A DNA stretch of 64,000 bases from Adiantum capillus-veneris (Eukaryota > Streptophyta > Polypodiopsida > Polypodiales > Pteridaceae): positions 62,504,120-62,568,119 of the forward strand of contig CM043956.1 of the NCBI GenBank assembly GCA_014529385.2, given 5' to 3'. This document shows, in pieces, positions 10,435 through 21,603 of the stretch. A model generated the notes under the pieces. It saw nothing but the letters and a program-made list of their open reading frames with translations, was not told where the DNA came from and ran no database searches. Numbering within the stretch: the first letter of the stretch is position 1; each line of letters begins with the position of its first letter. A program made the translations under genes and the position numbers.

Positions 10435-12828
10435 CACACAACCCACACAATCACTCTACTACAAGCTTCAATTGCTCCTCTTAGTCTCAAGAAGCCTCCC
10501 CCTTGCACCTATCGATGATCCACCTCTCCCTAACAGCTTGTAAGAGATTTTCAATGAGCATATATGGCTCCCTTATAAAAGTCAATAAATATTTATTTAT
10601 TTAAATAGCCTTAGAAATATTAAAATTTTGATGAGTTTGGACCCTCGTCGTCTATTTAGAATATGTTTGCTCAGGCTGTGTTTAGACAGATGTGGCGACA
10701 AAGAGGGGAAAAGGGCATGCTTTCTTGGTGTTGGATGCTAAGTAAGTTGAGGTCCAATGCAAGGACGGTTACTTCATGTGTGTGCATGTTCTCTATTGAG
10801 TAGCATGACAAAGTGCAACTAATGCTTGCACCAACTTCAAATTGTTGCGCATAATGCAACTTCTTACTAGGCTTCCACAAACAAGCAATTGGAGTAGAGT
10901 GATAAAGCACATCAACTTTTGTTGCTAATTTCTATCCAAACGCATTCAATAGAATATCTAATGAGGACATACAAGATGTTTTCTACATAGTCACATGCAC
11001 TAAAACATCATAAGTGCGGTTAAGTGTCTACATATCCTACTCCCAATGGCCTCTTTTAGACTTACACATGACCGATGTCACGAGTTTACAAATCAACTTT
11101 GTCTTGGAGCTTGCTATATCAACAAAACAACCTCTACTTTACAATCCAAAACTTTTGCTTAGAAGAAATCTTACGCATAGATTACACCAAATGAAAGTGA
11201 TTACACCTAAAGAGCACCAAGCAAACGTTGAATCTTGACATGTCTGGCATTGTCACAGAAATTCCAAAAAGCAACATACAAACATTTGACATAAAACTTT
11301 CAAAAAAGAAACATACAAACATTATGTAATAATTCAAAAGAGTTGGAAACAATGCATTCACCAATATGTCTTTGAAATATCAATGACAAATATAAAGACT
11401 CACAATTAGGCTATGATTGAGTTGAAGACTTTCAAACTCCAGAGGCTCTGTGGATGTAGCATGCGGAGAAGGCTCCAAATCTAAGGAGGCAGCATGTCTT
11501 GACTCCTGAGCTCTCGTGAGACGCAGTAGGCCGAACCAGGCTGCAATGCAGATCAAGTTTCAACCAGGTTGGAGTTAGACAGAGTGTGACACCGCAGCTC
11601 TCAACCAGGTCGTGAGGACTCATGACTCGAACTCAGCAGACAAACTCAAATGTGCACATCAGCGCCAGCAGGTCAAGACTCGGGACTTTGGAGCTAAGAG
11701 CACTGTAGGCCACAGTGACGATGACACATTGCTTATTAGTGATGACTGACAAGATGCACGCTGAAGCTTGAGACGAAGAGCGTGATAATTTGTCAAAACA
11801 AAAGTGTATTGGCCCTTTAGGCCCTAAGGGTTGTATATGCATTCAAACTTTGAATGGCCATGGAGTCATGGACAAACCCCACTGTCTAAACTTCAAACTT
11901 CAAAGGTCGAATGATGAATCTTCATAACGAAATAAAAATTAGGGGTTATTACCTTCAAATTTCAAAAACTCCCAAAATACCCTTGTATCTAGTTCGGTTT
12001 GATTGTTCATGATTCCCTAATTTTTATTCTTTTTTAACAGTTGAGATTCGTTTTTGAGTACTTAGCATGTAATTTGTCACAAATTACCTCCCAAAAAAGG
12101 TATTTCATCTCCAAAGCCTACGTAACCACCTCATATTCTAGTTTTAGTATCTTATATTGATAGACAATCAGTCTTCTTATTATGAAAAGATACAAATTTT
12201 TTTATATTTGGAAAAATATACTCTCACAACCAGGGAAAATTTGAAGGGCATTTTGGGAATTTATGACAAAACATGGGGGGTATTTTTGAAATTTTTGAAA
12301 TTTGAGAAGTATTCAAGGAATTCCCACAAATTAGAAGGGTATTTTGGTAATTTTCCTAAAAATTATCATTAAACTATAAATCATCACAAATTTTCCCCAT
12401 AAATCGTCACAATATCTATAGTTCACTTTGATGCCAATTTTTGAAGGGCAATTGGATGGCTAGCCCTTAAAATTTCCAAGGGTTTTTCATTTAAACAATT
12501 GAAGGTCCCACTTTTATTAATATCTAAACATACTTGCACATACATACATGGTTCTTTATTTTGAAAATAAAACACCCCACCATGCTGATGATGGCTACAC
12601 AAAACATCAAGCATTGGCAAAAGTGGTTAGCTAAGAGAGCATAAGGCTTATACCCCTTCCCTTATACACCCCTCCCCTTATAACACCCCCCTCCCCCCTA
12701 CATACGGCATGAGCATGAGATAATAGGGGGCCACCCCTATTGTACACGCTTATGTACAACCTCCAAAAAAAACCTGTTGTGCACTCACGTGGTACCATAC
12801 GAAATACACAATGAATCCCATGGGTCCA
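8841..12828. other. Intergenic, no gene seen
   Basis: AT-rich DNA with stops in all frames. Contains a CT microsatellite (10388-10432) and G/C-run motifs near 9110-9260. Between 11940 and 12400 the phrase GGGTATTTTxGxAATTT recurs loosely. No tRNA, rRNA or recognisable protein motif was found. Confidence 0.5.
10388..10432. repeat. (CT)n microsatellite
   Basis: About 22 CT units, followed by CACACA. Confidence 0.95.
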
Positions 12829-13488
12829 TACCTTGAGTGGAGCAAATTGACAAGCTTCCATATTTCTTTATAAACCAAGGAGTGTTATTGTAGATAATAT
12901 GCTACACAGAAAAAAAAAATCATTTAGCCAATTATGCAAAAGTGTTCAAGTAAATTAGCAACTCATAATTAACAAGGATTACCATGTAGTGTATGAAGTG
13001 CATTGAGGTCCAAAAAAAATTCATAGCTTTCTTAGATCTATTCAAGTCTTTCTTGAAGTTGGAGATGTCATTCTTTCCCCAATGACTTTTATCACAATAA
13101 GAGAAAACTACATCCAATGCTTCCCACACTTTTTCCTTCTAATTTCTCGCTATGCCATCAAGTCCATGGTCCTGCATAGCATTATGTAGGGCATTGGTTG
13201 TGCCGGAATCCCCCCATGAAGTCCTGTATCTAACAATACACTTTATGACAGTTTTTGTGGTTGATAAAGGTTGTAGTTTCTATGCAAACCCTACGTAAAG
13301 GTGCACAATATTCTGAGAATAATTCTAATAAGTGCATGCAATGTGCATAGGTGGACATTTGAGAAGGAGATATCTAAAATTGCTTTGTTTTTTTGGATCT
13401 TTAGATTGTACCCACCACATGAGAAAACATGCTTTAAATAGGTAACTTTGATAAAAATGATACTAAATAGTGAAGGCATTGAAAAATG
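12829..13488 (-). repeat. Unidentified dispersed repeat, copy 2
   Basis: Homologue of 6968-7790, with an internal deletion relative to it (about 13200-13255 joins parts that are about 100 bp further apart in copy 1). The decayed frame is at 12932-13129. At about 13488 it is joined directly to the truncated 3' side of Copia-1, so either one truncated the other or a deletion joined them. Confidence 0.65.
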
Positions 13489-13493
13489 TGATC

Positions 13494-14590
13494 TCCCCTT
13501 GGGATAAAACAAGCCAAGATGTAAAGTGCCACTAAGGTAGCAGAAAATCCTCTTGACAGCATGCCAATGCTTACACCCTGGGCTATGCATAAATTTGCTG
13601 ACCTGTGAGACTACAAACTAAATATCTAGCCTCGTGTTGCATACATAATGAGGCATCCAACAACACTTTGGTAAAGAGTGACATCAACCGGATCGCCAGC
13701 ATCATGTAGACTCAACTAAAACCTGTTTCCATGGGAGTGGCAATAGGTTTGCAATCCTCAAGTCCAAAATTACATAGCAATGTCTATATGTAACTTTTCT
13801 GACACAAGGCAACCACCATCACACTGCTTAAACTATATGCCCAAATAATGATTCAACAGCCCCAAATCTTTCATCTTGAAAGTAGCATTCAAATCAGCCT
13901 TAAATTCAGAAAATGTGCCTCATTGGAATTTGGGACCAATGAAAAGAAAATCATCCACATAAAGAACAACAATGAGAAGTACATCGCCCTCACGCTTGAC
14001 ATACAATGTGCTTTCTATTGGACTGTTACAAAAGCCTCGTTTGACCAAATGAGTGTTGGCTTTCTCATACCAAGCACAAGGAGATTGCTTCAACCCATAC
14101 AAAGCCTTCTTACATCTACACACTTTGTCCTCGTGTCCTTTCTTGACAAAATCACGAGGCTGTGTTACATAAATTTCCTCAAATATGTCACCATTCAAGA
14201 AAGTAGTAACAATGTCTAATTCATGTACATCCCAACCAAAATGAGCTACCAACAAGTCGAGCCTTATGGAGATCAACCTCACCATCCGGCTTGCGTTTCA
14301 ACTTGTAAACCCACTTTGTACCAATGGCCATTTTGCCAGGAGGCAAATAAATAAAGTCCATGTGTCATTTTCTATAAGTGCATCATATTCTGATTGCATG
14401 GCAGCCATCCAATTTTTTGAATTCTGTGTTTCATTAAAAGAGAGAGGTTCCTCAACATCATGTAAGCTAGACACATCCAAAGCATAACAATTTGATGCAT
14501 AAGATGAATGGGTAGAGCCTGAACGAGTACGACTAAACAAAGGTGGATCCAATTTACTGTCACGCAATGTATGCACCAACTATTTTGGCA
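13494..14590 (-). pseudogene. Copia-1 reverse transcriptase remnant
   Basis: Starts near NWMAAMQSEYDALIENDTW (about 14398), the usual N-terminal motif of Copia RT. It continues through AHFGWDVHELDIVTTFLNG and CRCKKALYGLKQSP to the catalytic YVDD (13951-13962), and ends in a KHWHAVKRIFCYLSGT motif near 13530. Compared with Copia-2, roughly 100 bp is missing between the KARLV motif and AHFGW (near 14250), and there are frameshifts. It is not functional. Confidence 0.85.
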
Positions 14591-14659
14591 TACCTCTAGC
14601 CTGCTCATTTCAGCCCTTTCCTCATCAAGTACATCATGTACATCTGCATCAGTAATAGG

Positions 14660-15145
14660 CTAATCTATAACATTTTTGAAAACCCCCATAGGTTGTACAT
14701 TTGCCTCATTGGAATTTACATTCAAACTTCCATCACTGAAAAGAGGCAACAAAGTGTCATAAATGTCTTGTGAGCTTACATTATTGTCTCCAGTACATGA
14801 CAGCAAGGACTGAACATAATCTTCCACAAACACTACATCCCATGAAACCAAAATACGCTTTGTTTGTGGATGATACAACCTGTAACCTTTGCTTTCAACA
14901 CTATAACCAACAAAAATACATTTGACAACCTTATCATCCAATTTTCTACGTTGTGTTTGTGGCATTAAAGCGTATGCCAAACAGCCAAAAACACGCATGT
15001 GCTCAATAGAAGGCTTTATATCATGCCATGCTTCATATGGAGTAATAGACTGCAAAGTTTTCGTCGGACACATGCTAAGTACATAAGTGGCACACATGAT
15101 GGCCTCAAGCCAAAAAGAATGCGGCAAAGCTTGACTTTTGACCAT
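14660..15145 (-). pseudogene. Copia-1 integrase C-terminal region
   Basis: A 161-residue open frame with the post-catalytic integrase signature of Copia elements: FWLEAIMCATYVLSMCPTK, TPYEAWHDIKPSIEHMRVFG, KCIFVGYSVESKGYRLY. It is out of frame with the upstream integrase core, so the polyprotein is broken between 15145 and 15232. Confidence 0.85.
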
Positions 15146-15231
15146 ACATCATGCCATTTCTGTAAGTGACCTGTTTTTCCTCTCAGCAGCACCATTTTTT
15201 TGAGGTGTATAAGGAACTGTACATTGGTGTT

Positions 15232-16057
15232 TTATCCCACGACTAGCCAGAAATGCATTAAATTCATGAGACATATACTCCCCCCTCGATAGGAACGGAG
15301 GGTGCCCATAGTACATTTTGATACATTTTCAACCATAGCCAGCGATTGTTTGAAGCATATAAAAACTTCGGACTTTGCTTTAAGTGGAAATACCCATGCA
15401 TGCCTGGAGTAATCATCAATGAAAGTCATGAAGTAAAGGTAATTGCCCAAGGACGTAGTTTGCATGGGCCCACAAACATCACTATGCACAAGCTGCAACC
15501 TGCATGTGGCCCTAACTGAACCATCCTTTGGAAACTTCGAACGCTGCATCTTACCCAAAATATAGCCTTCACAAACATGTTTGACAGGTGCTTCAAGAGG
15601 CGGAAAAGAAGCAACCATATCAAATTTCTGCAAATGCAGCAAACTGAAAAAATTCAGATGCCCAAAACGTGCATGCCACAGTTTTGCATCTGAAATATCC
15701 CTTGAATCAGCAATTGCATTTGCAAAATTTTGTCCACACTTGTCATACAAAGTAAGCTTATACAGCCCACGGCACAAAAGGCCGGATGCAACAATTTTAT
15801 CACCAAAACTGAGATCATAAATTGTACATCTGTCATCCACAAATTTGACTACAAGTCCAAGTCTAGCAAGTGCGGATACAGACAAAAGATTATTCTTGAT
15901 CCCAGGTACATAAAGTGCATCAACAAGTGTGAAGGAACTACCATTTGCAGCAATAAGCACAATCTTTCCAACTCCTTGAATCGGATAAGAGGCATTGTTG
16001 GCACAAGTGACTGAATTCCCATGAGGGACAGACTCAAGAAAGGTGAACAATTCACGA
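15232..16057 (-). pseudogene. Copia-1 protease end, GAG-pre-integrase and integrase core
   Basis: In order: the C-terminal half of the aspartic protease (NASYPIQGVGKIVL), the GAG-pre-integrase motif LWHARFGHLN, an HHCC zinc motif in which the last Cys of CxxC is Tyr (CEGYILGK), and the DDE integrase start HSDVCGPMQ..FIDDYSRHAW. The frame is then lost before the catalytic Glu. The 5' continuation, with the DSGAT active site, lies at 23424-23480 on the far side of Gypsy-1. Confidence 0.85.
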
Positions 16058-16059
16058 TG

Positions 16060-16064
16060 TGAGG
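16060..16064. repeat. Left target-site duplication of Gypsy-1 (TGAGG)
   Basis: Identical to 23419-23423. Removing 16065-23423 restores a continuous protease reading frame in Copia-1. Confidence 0.95.
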
Positions 16065-17439
16065 TGTAACGGAAATAGCCTATGAGCTTTGAGAGTAGCA
16101 GAATTAAGAAATTAGATGAAGCACTTTTGTGAGATTACTTTGTGAGCATAGCGGGTGAACTTAATTCATGGTAGCAACATAAACATGGTGAGTTAGTTAA
16201 CTTGGCATAAGCAATACTTTTGCAAGAGAGAGAGTTTAGAGAACATGACAATAGTTGAGGACCGGATTCATATGGAGCCGGTCCCCCCTCCAATAGGCAT
16301 TTGTATTATAGTTTCTCCCATCAAGACAGACTTGGTACAATACAATCTTTGTGTTCCTTGTGACCTAGGTGATGCAATGAAGATGGAAAGCTTCATGCAT
16401 CACAAGCATAACATAAACTTTGTAGAAAGCATTAACTATCCCAAGCCTTAGTCCCAAGGCCTCAAACACCTTCAAAGGTGGAGAGAGCTAAAGGGGAATG
16501 AGGATAGGGAAGAGGAAGAAGAAACATTCCATAGGAGAAAGAAATAGTTCCTCACTTATCATCACTCTTCTTCCTAGCATACATAATAGCATATTAATGA
16601 AGATGGAGAAGATGGCAAGTTTAAGCATTGAAGCATGGCTCTTGGTTGGATTTTCATTCCATAGCCAAGAGTGTTGGTGTAGGCTCTCACTTCTCACAAG
16701 CTTGGAGAAGGAGGTGGAGTTCCTCAACTTTCACCAAGTGAGAATGGTCCACAAAATGAGTGTGTGTGTGGTGTATATCCCCCTATCATCCCCCTTGCTT
16801 GCTTGGGGCAAGTTGCAACTTTTCCACATGCTGCAAGCTCATTGGACTCCTCTCCCCCTAGCCAATCCCATGCAGCTTGCAGTCAAGTACATGGGTAGTC
16901 TTTTAACAAGTGTCCTCCTTACCCCTGAGAAAGAGAGAGAGAGAGAGAGATCTTGAAAATATCTAGATATTTGTTGGATGGAACTAGAAGCTCATTGGAC
17001 CCCTCTTTAGCCCAACCAATAGCATTCAAGCACACCGTGTGGTTAAGCATAGGGAGAGTCTGACATGTGTCCCATGTGCCTTTTGAGAAAAGGGGTGCCC
17101 TTTGGGTGAGTGGAAGATTAAGTCAAAGATTCCCCTAACTTTGGGACTTTCATGCATAGGAAGCTTCTCAAGCAACTTCCTCATTAAGTTTGTAGGGTCT
17201 CTTTTTGACTCAAGCACCTTACCCCCCATGCATAGGAAGCTTCTCAAGCAACTTCCTCATTAAGTTTGTAGGGTCTCTTTTTGACTCAAGCACTTTACCC
17301 CCCATGCATAGGAAGCTTCTCAAGCACCTTCCTCATTAAGTATGACAAGTACCTCAAGTACCTTAGTCATCAAGCATGACAAGCACCTTAGGTGGAGTTC
17401 CCACCTCAAGCTCAGCCCTAGCTTGCCTAAGGTCAAAGG
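16065..17439 (-). repeat. Truncated 3' LTR of Gypsy-1
   Basis: Matches 21604-23049 of the 5' LTR and then stops. The remaining roughly 370 bp of LTR, the polypurine tract and the end of pol are deleted. Contains three copies of the 76-bp internal repeat. Substitutions against the 5' LTR are scattered throughout. Confidence 0.9.
17151..17340 (-). repeat. 76-bp tandem repeat in 3' LTR (three copies)
   Basis: Units begin CATGCATAGGAAGCTTCTC at 17151, 17227 and 17303. The 5' LTR of the same element has four units. Confidence 0.95.
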
Positions 17440-17513
17440 CAAGTTTAGGTCGGGTTCCCACCTCAAGCTCAACCCTAGCTTGCCTAAGGTCAAAGGTAAG
17501 TTTAGGTTGGGTT
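17400..17513 (-). repeat. 57-bp tandem duplication
   Basis: Two copies (17400-17456 and 17457-17513) of a block starting CCCACCTCAAGCTCA, differing at a few positions. The block straddles the point where the truncated 3' LTR ends. Confidence 0.9.
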
Positions 17514-18120
17514 CCTCTATGGGGAAAGTACCGTTTGAGGTTAAAGAGTATGCGGTACTTCTATCATTGAGAACATGGATCTACTTCCATGACATAGGCT
17601 TTTAGTAGATCAAGAATTGTTAGATTAATTATTTCACTTCGGTCATCCATTTGTGGATGATAGGTCGAAAGAGAATTTAATCTACTTCCTAGATTCTCAA
17701 AGAGACCCTTCTAGAAATTACTGGTCATTCTAGGATCTTTGTCCGACACTATGGGTGTTGGAAAGCCATGAGGCTTGAAAATTTGAGATCTGAAGAGGGT
17801 TGCCATTTGATGTACCTTAATAGTATTTTTGACAAGCATAGAGTGTGTTTTCTTGTTAAGCCTGTTGACTAAAACAATCCAAGTTGCTTCCCTCGATCAC
17901 ATTTCAACTTTTGGTATACCACGCATTTTGAAACATACGCTTGTATGTTTACTTTTCATGGTAGACCAATAGAAATACATTTCTACTCCTCAAAAAGTAG
18001 ACTATGGAATTCATACATGACTTTCTTATTGTATGGGTGATTACCACATAGCATATTTCCGTTTGGAAGATAACCATCCTTCAAGGTGAATGGTTCTCTT
18101 TTTCTTCCCTGATGTAAAGG
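17514..18120 (-). pseudogene. Gypsy-1 integrase remnant
   Basis: Degraded integrase. Readable pieces include the second catalytic Asp motif IVSDKDPRM (about 17735-17760), a decayed form of HPQTDGQSE near 17640-17660, and the helix LTILDLLKAY at about 17605-17635. Stops and frameshifts are frequent, and no C-terminal domain remains. At 17515-17553 a segment resembling the KAPFEV region of Gypsy-2 integrase appears in the inverted orientation. Confidence 0.75.
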
Positions 18121-18126
18121 CCGTAA

Positions 18127-19231
18127 TTAAAACTTAAAGTCTCGGTCAGTAGCATACTCATCTATCATAAAAGATAGATCGTTGTGAGTTGCTATAGACA
18201 TCATATTTACCCTTGGTCGTTGTGAAAGTGCATCGACCACTTGATTGTGCTTGCCAACAATGTGAGCAATATGAAATTTAAATTGCAAAAGAAAATTTGC
18301 CCACCTCATTTGTTTGTCGGAGAGCTTGGTTTGCATCATGAAGTTCTTGAGGCTTTGTGATCCATTCGTAGGATGAATGGAGTCCCCAAGAGATAGTGTT
18401 TCCACGTGTTTAGGGCATATAGAATAGCTAGTAGCTCTTTTTCGTATTTGCCCAATACTCACTTATCAAAGTTGAGTCTTTGACTCTCATATGCTATGGC
18501 ATGCCCTTCTTGAAGAAAAATAGCTCCAAGTCAATTACCACAAGCATCACATTGGGCCTCAAATGGCTTTGAGAGATCTAGTAGTATGAGCACACATTGA
18601 GAGATAAGATTCTCCTTAAGCTTCTTCACAAGCTTCTTGCACTTTTGCAGTCCATGAATACCTAACTTTCTTTTTTGTGAAGTCATGTAATGGGCCTATT
18701 ATTAACGAAATTTTTTCTATGAAGCATCTATACTATGCACACATACCTATGAAGCTTCGTACTACCTGTAGATTCCTTGGATTAGGCCATCCTTTTATTG
18801 TCTCTAACTTTGTTGGATCCATACGGGTGCCATTGTTAGAGATAATGTGACCTAAATATTGAGTCTCTTGTAGGAAAAATTCACTTTTCTTTTGTTTAAT
18901 GAAAAGCTTATTCTCTCTCACAACTCGAAAGATTACCTGGAGGTGTCGCTTGTACTCCTCAAGAGAATTTGAATGGCTTGAAGATTTTTGTCCATCATGA
19001 GTTTAAATGCGTCTGGAGCATTTGTCAGACCAAAACTTGTAAATTATCAACTAGATCTTCTACCCGCGGCATGGGAAATCTATTTTTGATAGTGATCTTA
19101 TTTAGTGCTCTATAGTCGACACACATGTGATATGTGTCGTATTTCTTTTGCACTAAAAGCAATGGTGAACAAAATGGAGAGGAGCTAGACCTCACCATCC
19201 TCTGTTTCACCAATTCATGCACTTGCCTCAT
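18127..19231 (-). pseudogene. Gypsy-1 RT/RNase H remnant
   Basis: N-terminal RT (19025-19231) has EELVK-type priming motifs, FCSPLLLVQKK and CVDYRALNKITIKNRFP. It then jumps to FGLTNAP (near 19010) and the connection domain (18733-18921, YLGHIISNNG), and later the end of RNase H (18127-18462, VGKHNQVVDALSQR). Compared with Gypsy-2 two segments are lost: the SRIDLKSGYHQIR block and the FxDD catalytic block. The enzyme cannot work. Confidence 0.85.
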
Positions 19232-19416
19232 GATCTCCTCTTGTTGAGCTTGTGAAACTCGATAAGGAGGCTTGTTAGGCGGTGAGCTTCTTGGTGGAGC
19301 TCAATTGCATGGTCATCATCCCTCATTTTAGAGGTAGCTCACTAGGGATGTCATCAATGAAAACATCTTGGAATCCATTTAGGAAATTAGACAACTCTAA
19401 TTCCTCTTGATTCCCT

Positions 19417-19928
19417 TTATTGCAGGGATATGGTGTTCCCCAACTCATTAGCATCTATATACATGCTCTCTTCCCTGTAGGTGAAGTAGATTCTCCTTTT
19501 AGGGAGCTTCATGTTGGAAGCCATGTGGTTAAACCATGGTGCCCCAATGATAAAATTCTCGTGTTTGAGAAGGGAGATGAAGAAATATTTTTTGTCCACA
19601 TAGCTTTGGACATGAAGCCTTAATTTTCCAATTAAGGAATTAATTGAGACGTCTTGTCCCTTGATAGCTCCATTGGCTTTCAATGCATCTCCCATCTCGT
19701 GGGCTTGTATGCCTAGATTAGTGGTCAACTCCGCGGATATGAAGTTGTGAGTTAAACAAAATAAAGGCATCATGCTCTTGCATCTTCCCCCAAGCATAGG
19801 AAAGGAGAAATCCTTGGCAATGAGCTCTTTTGGAGCTTCAAACATAGAGGCTCTAGAAGTCTCATTGCTATGGGCAATTCTCCTGGGGCAAGGACGATAG
19901 CCATGGCCTTGCTTCTCACACTTAAAAC
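19417..19928 (-). pseudogene. Gypsy-1 zinc knuckle and protease remnant
   Basis: The zinc knuckle CFKCEKQGHGYRPC lies at about 19880-19925. The protease frame (19417-19845) has CLTHNFISAELTTNLGIQ and the C-terminal FIIGAPWFNHMASNMKLP. The active-site region of Gypsy-2 (FDPGSTHNFIS) is FCLTHNFIS here, so the catalytic Asp-x-Gly is lost. Confidence 0.8.
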
Positions 19929-20184
19929 ATTTGTGGTCCTTACAAAAAGCTTCTAGCTCTTTAGGAGAGAGTTTATATTTGCCTTTGTAAACTCCTTTCT
20001 CCTTGGATCAATTGTTGTTGTTGTTGGAATAGCTTTGGTAAGAATTTTGGGCATTGGTTTTCCTCTTGGCATCACTTTTGTCTTTATTTTCCATGGGTTT
20101 GACATTCCGTCTAGCCCCTTGTTGGAAATTGATGCGCAAAGCAACCATGGTGTGGTGGATTACTTCGGTGATAGAACCAGGCCA

Positions 20185-21204
20185 TTAAGAGTTGACATAC
20201 TTGGCCATCTCTTTGGGTAATCCCGCACAGAATTGTTGCTTTTGCTCGACAAAGTCTATCTTTTGAAAGACAATAGCCTTGAGATATAAATCCCAAAACT
20301 TGTTCACATATTTGTAGATAGACTCATGAGAGAGAAGCCTCAAACTCCACCATTCGGTGAGCACTTTGTCCTTTGCATCATTTGCAAGGAATTGATTCAT
20401 GATGCAAACTCGTAGAGTTTTCCATGTCTTTGGGGCTTTTCCGTTTCCACGAAGGCTAGCCCACCATTGATGAGCCGATTTTTGGAAGTGCATAGCTACA
20501 TGGCGTAGCTTGGAGGACTCCATGAAGCCCTCGTCTCCAAAGGCCGCATCAAATTGTTGGATGAAGGCCAATACTTTGTCGATAGCACCAAAGGTGCCAT
20601 CATAGGTGAGAAAATAGATACTCTTTCCTCCCTCTTTGAACTTCTTTAGCTTTTGTTACCTTCGCCATGTAGAGAAATATTTGCGATGTCCTCCCCTCTT
20701 GTATTCTCTACGAGAATAGCCATAGCTTTCATTGGTAGAGGAGGAAGCTGAAGAAGAAGGAGAAGAGGGTTCCTCTTTCTTACTCTTTTCTTCCTTTGTT
20801 TCTTCTCTTCCCTTTTGGAGTGACGAGGAGAAAGAATATGGGTTAACCGTTTCCTCTTGGGAGGAGTTGGCGATCGTTTAGTCCGCCTTCTTCGTGTGGA
20901 GGAATTGAGGGATTCATTAATTTCTTGATCTTTGGATTCCTCCTCTCGTATGGGAGAGAGTCTTCTTTTGGGGGTCTCATCAAGAGGCCTCCTAAGCTCT
21001 CTCTCCTCTTGGCGAGGAAAGGAAGGAAATCCCATAAGCACGAAGTTGTTGAGTAACTTGGGCTTGCAAAGCAGGGTTGCCCATAGCTTGTTGCAACCTA
21101 GTGACAAGATAATTAACAAACATGGGGGCATCATCATTAGCACCTTCATGTGCAAAATCAAAGTTGTCAATGTTCATTCTACTCTCTTGGTTATTGGCAG
21201 CCAT
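20185..21204 (-). pseudogene. Gypsy-1 Gag remnant with SR-rich segment
   Basis: Gag starts at the ATG 21204-21202 (MAANNQESRMNIDNFDFAHE, matching the Gypsy-2 Gag start). It loses frame near 21000 and continues in another frame through an Arg/Ser/Lys-rich segment (RRRRTKRSPTPPKRKR) at 20700-20900. The retrotransposon Gag domain follows (20185-20571: AFIQQFDAAFGDEGFMESSK, HQWWASLR). The basic SR-like segment is shared with Gypsy-2, so it belongs to the family. Confidence 0.8.
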
Positions 21205-21590
21205 GTTAATTAAACTTATGTGTTTACTTAGTGTATGCTTTGGCAATTCAAAACCTTAGTTGCTACTCCTCTTAGCCTTTGAAAATAGGCACTTAAGTAT
21301 ATACACCCACGGCTCGAATTGGTTAATTATAGAGAGTAGTGGAGTGAGTCTAACATAGCGAAGTTGCCGAGGGATAGCTCCTTTCAGCTCAATAATGGTA
21401 AAGCCGTAGGCAAGTCTAAAAAGACTTATTAAAACCAAAGCTCCCAAGGTGTGCACCATATCCCACATAGTGGGATCAACAAAACCGATAATAAATCCCA
21501 GTCCCACTTACCCTAATACAATTAACAAAATCAACCATTAATAGGCTACTTACGGACCTCCCTTCTTAAGCAAGAAAAGAGAAACCAAAT

Positions 21591-21602
21591 GCTCTGATAC
21601 CA
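21591..21602 (-). other. Primer-binding site of Gypsy-1
   Basis: On the - strand TGGTATCAGAGC directly follows the 5' LTR. This is complementary to the 3' end of initiator methionine tRNA and is the standard primer of plant LTR elements. It is not a tRNA gene. Confidence 0.95.
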
Positions 21603-21603
21603 A

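Larger units (their letters stand above)
13489..16064 (-). mobile_element. Copia-1, left (3') part
   Basis: A degenerate Ty1/Copia retrotransposon reading leftward: protease end, GAG-pre-integrase, integrase, integrase C-terminus and RT up to the start of the RT/RNase H connection. RNase H and the 3' LTR are missing, and the left end stops at about 13489 against an unrelated dispersed repeat. The 5' side continues at 23419, beyond the inserted Gypsy-1. Sister copy Copia-2 (23606-25327) is closely similar over RT. Confidence 0.9.

Noticed and set aside
16245-16451. 68-residue + strand frame repeated at 21784-21990
   Set aside because: It is duplicated because it lies in the two LTRs of Gypsy-1, antisense to the element, with no known domain.
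17151-17340. CRISPR-like array in the LTR repeats
   Set aside because: Units of 76 bp are contiguous with no unique spacers, in a plant retrotransposon LTR.
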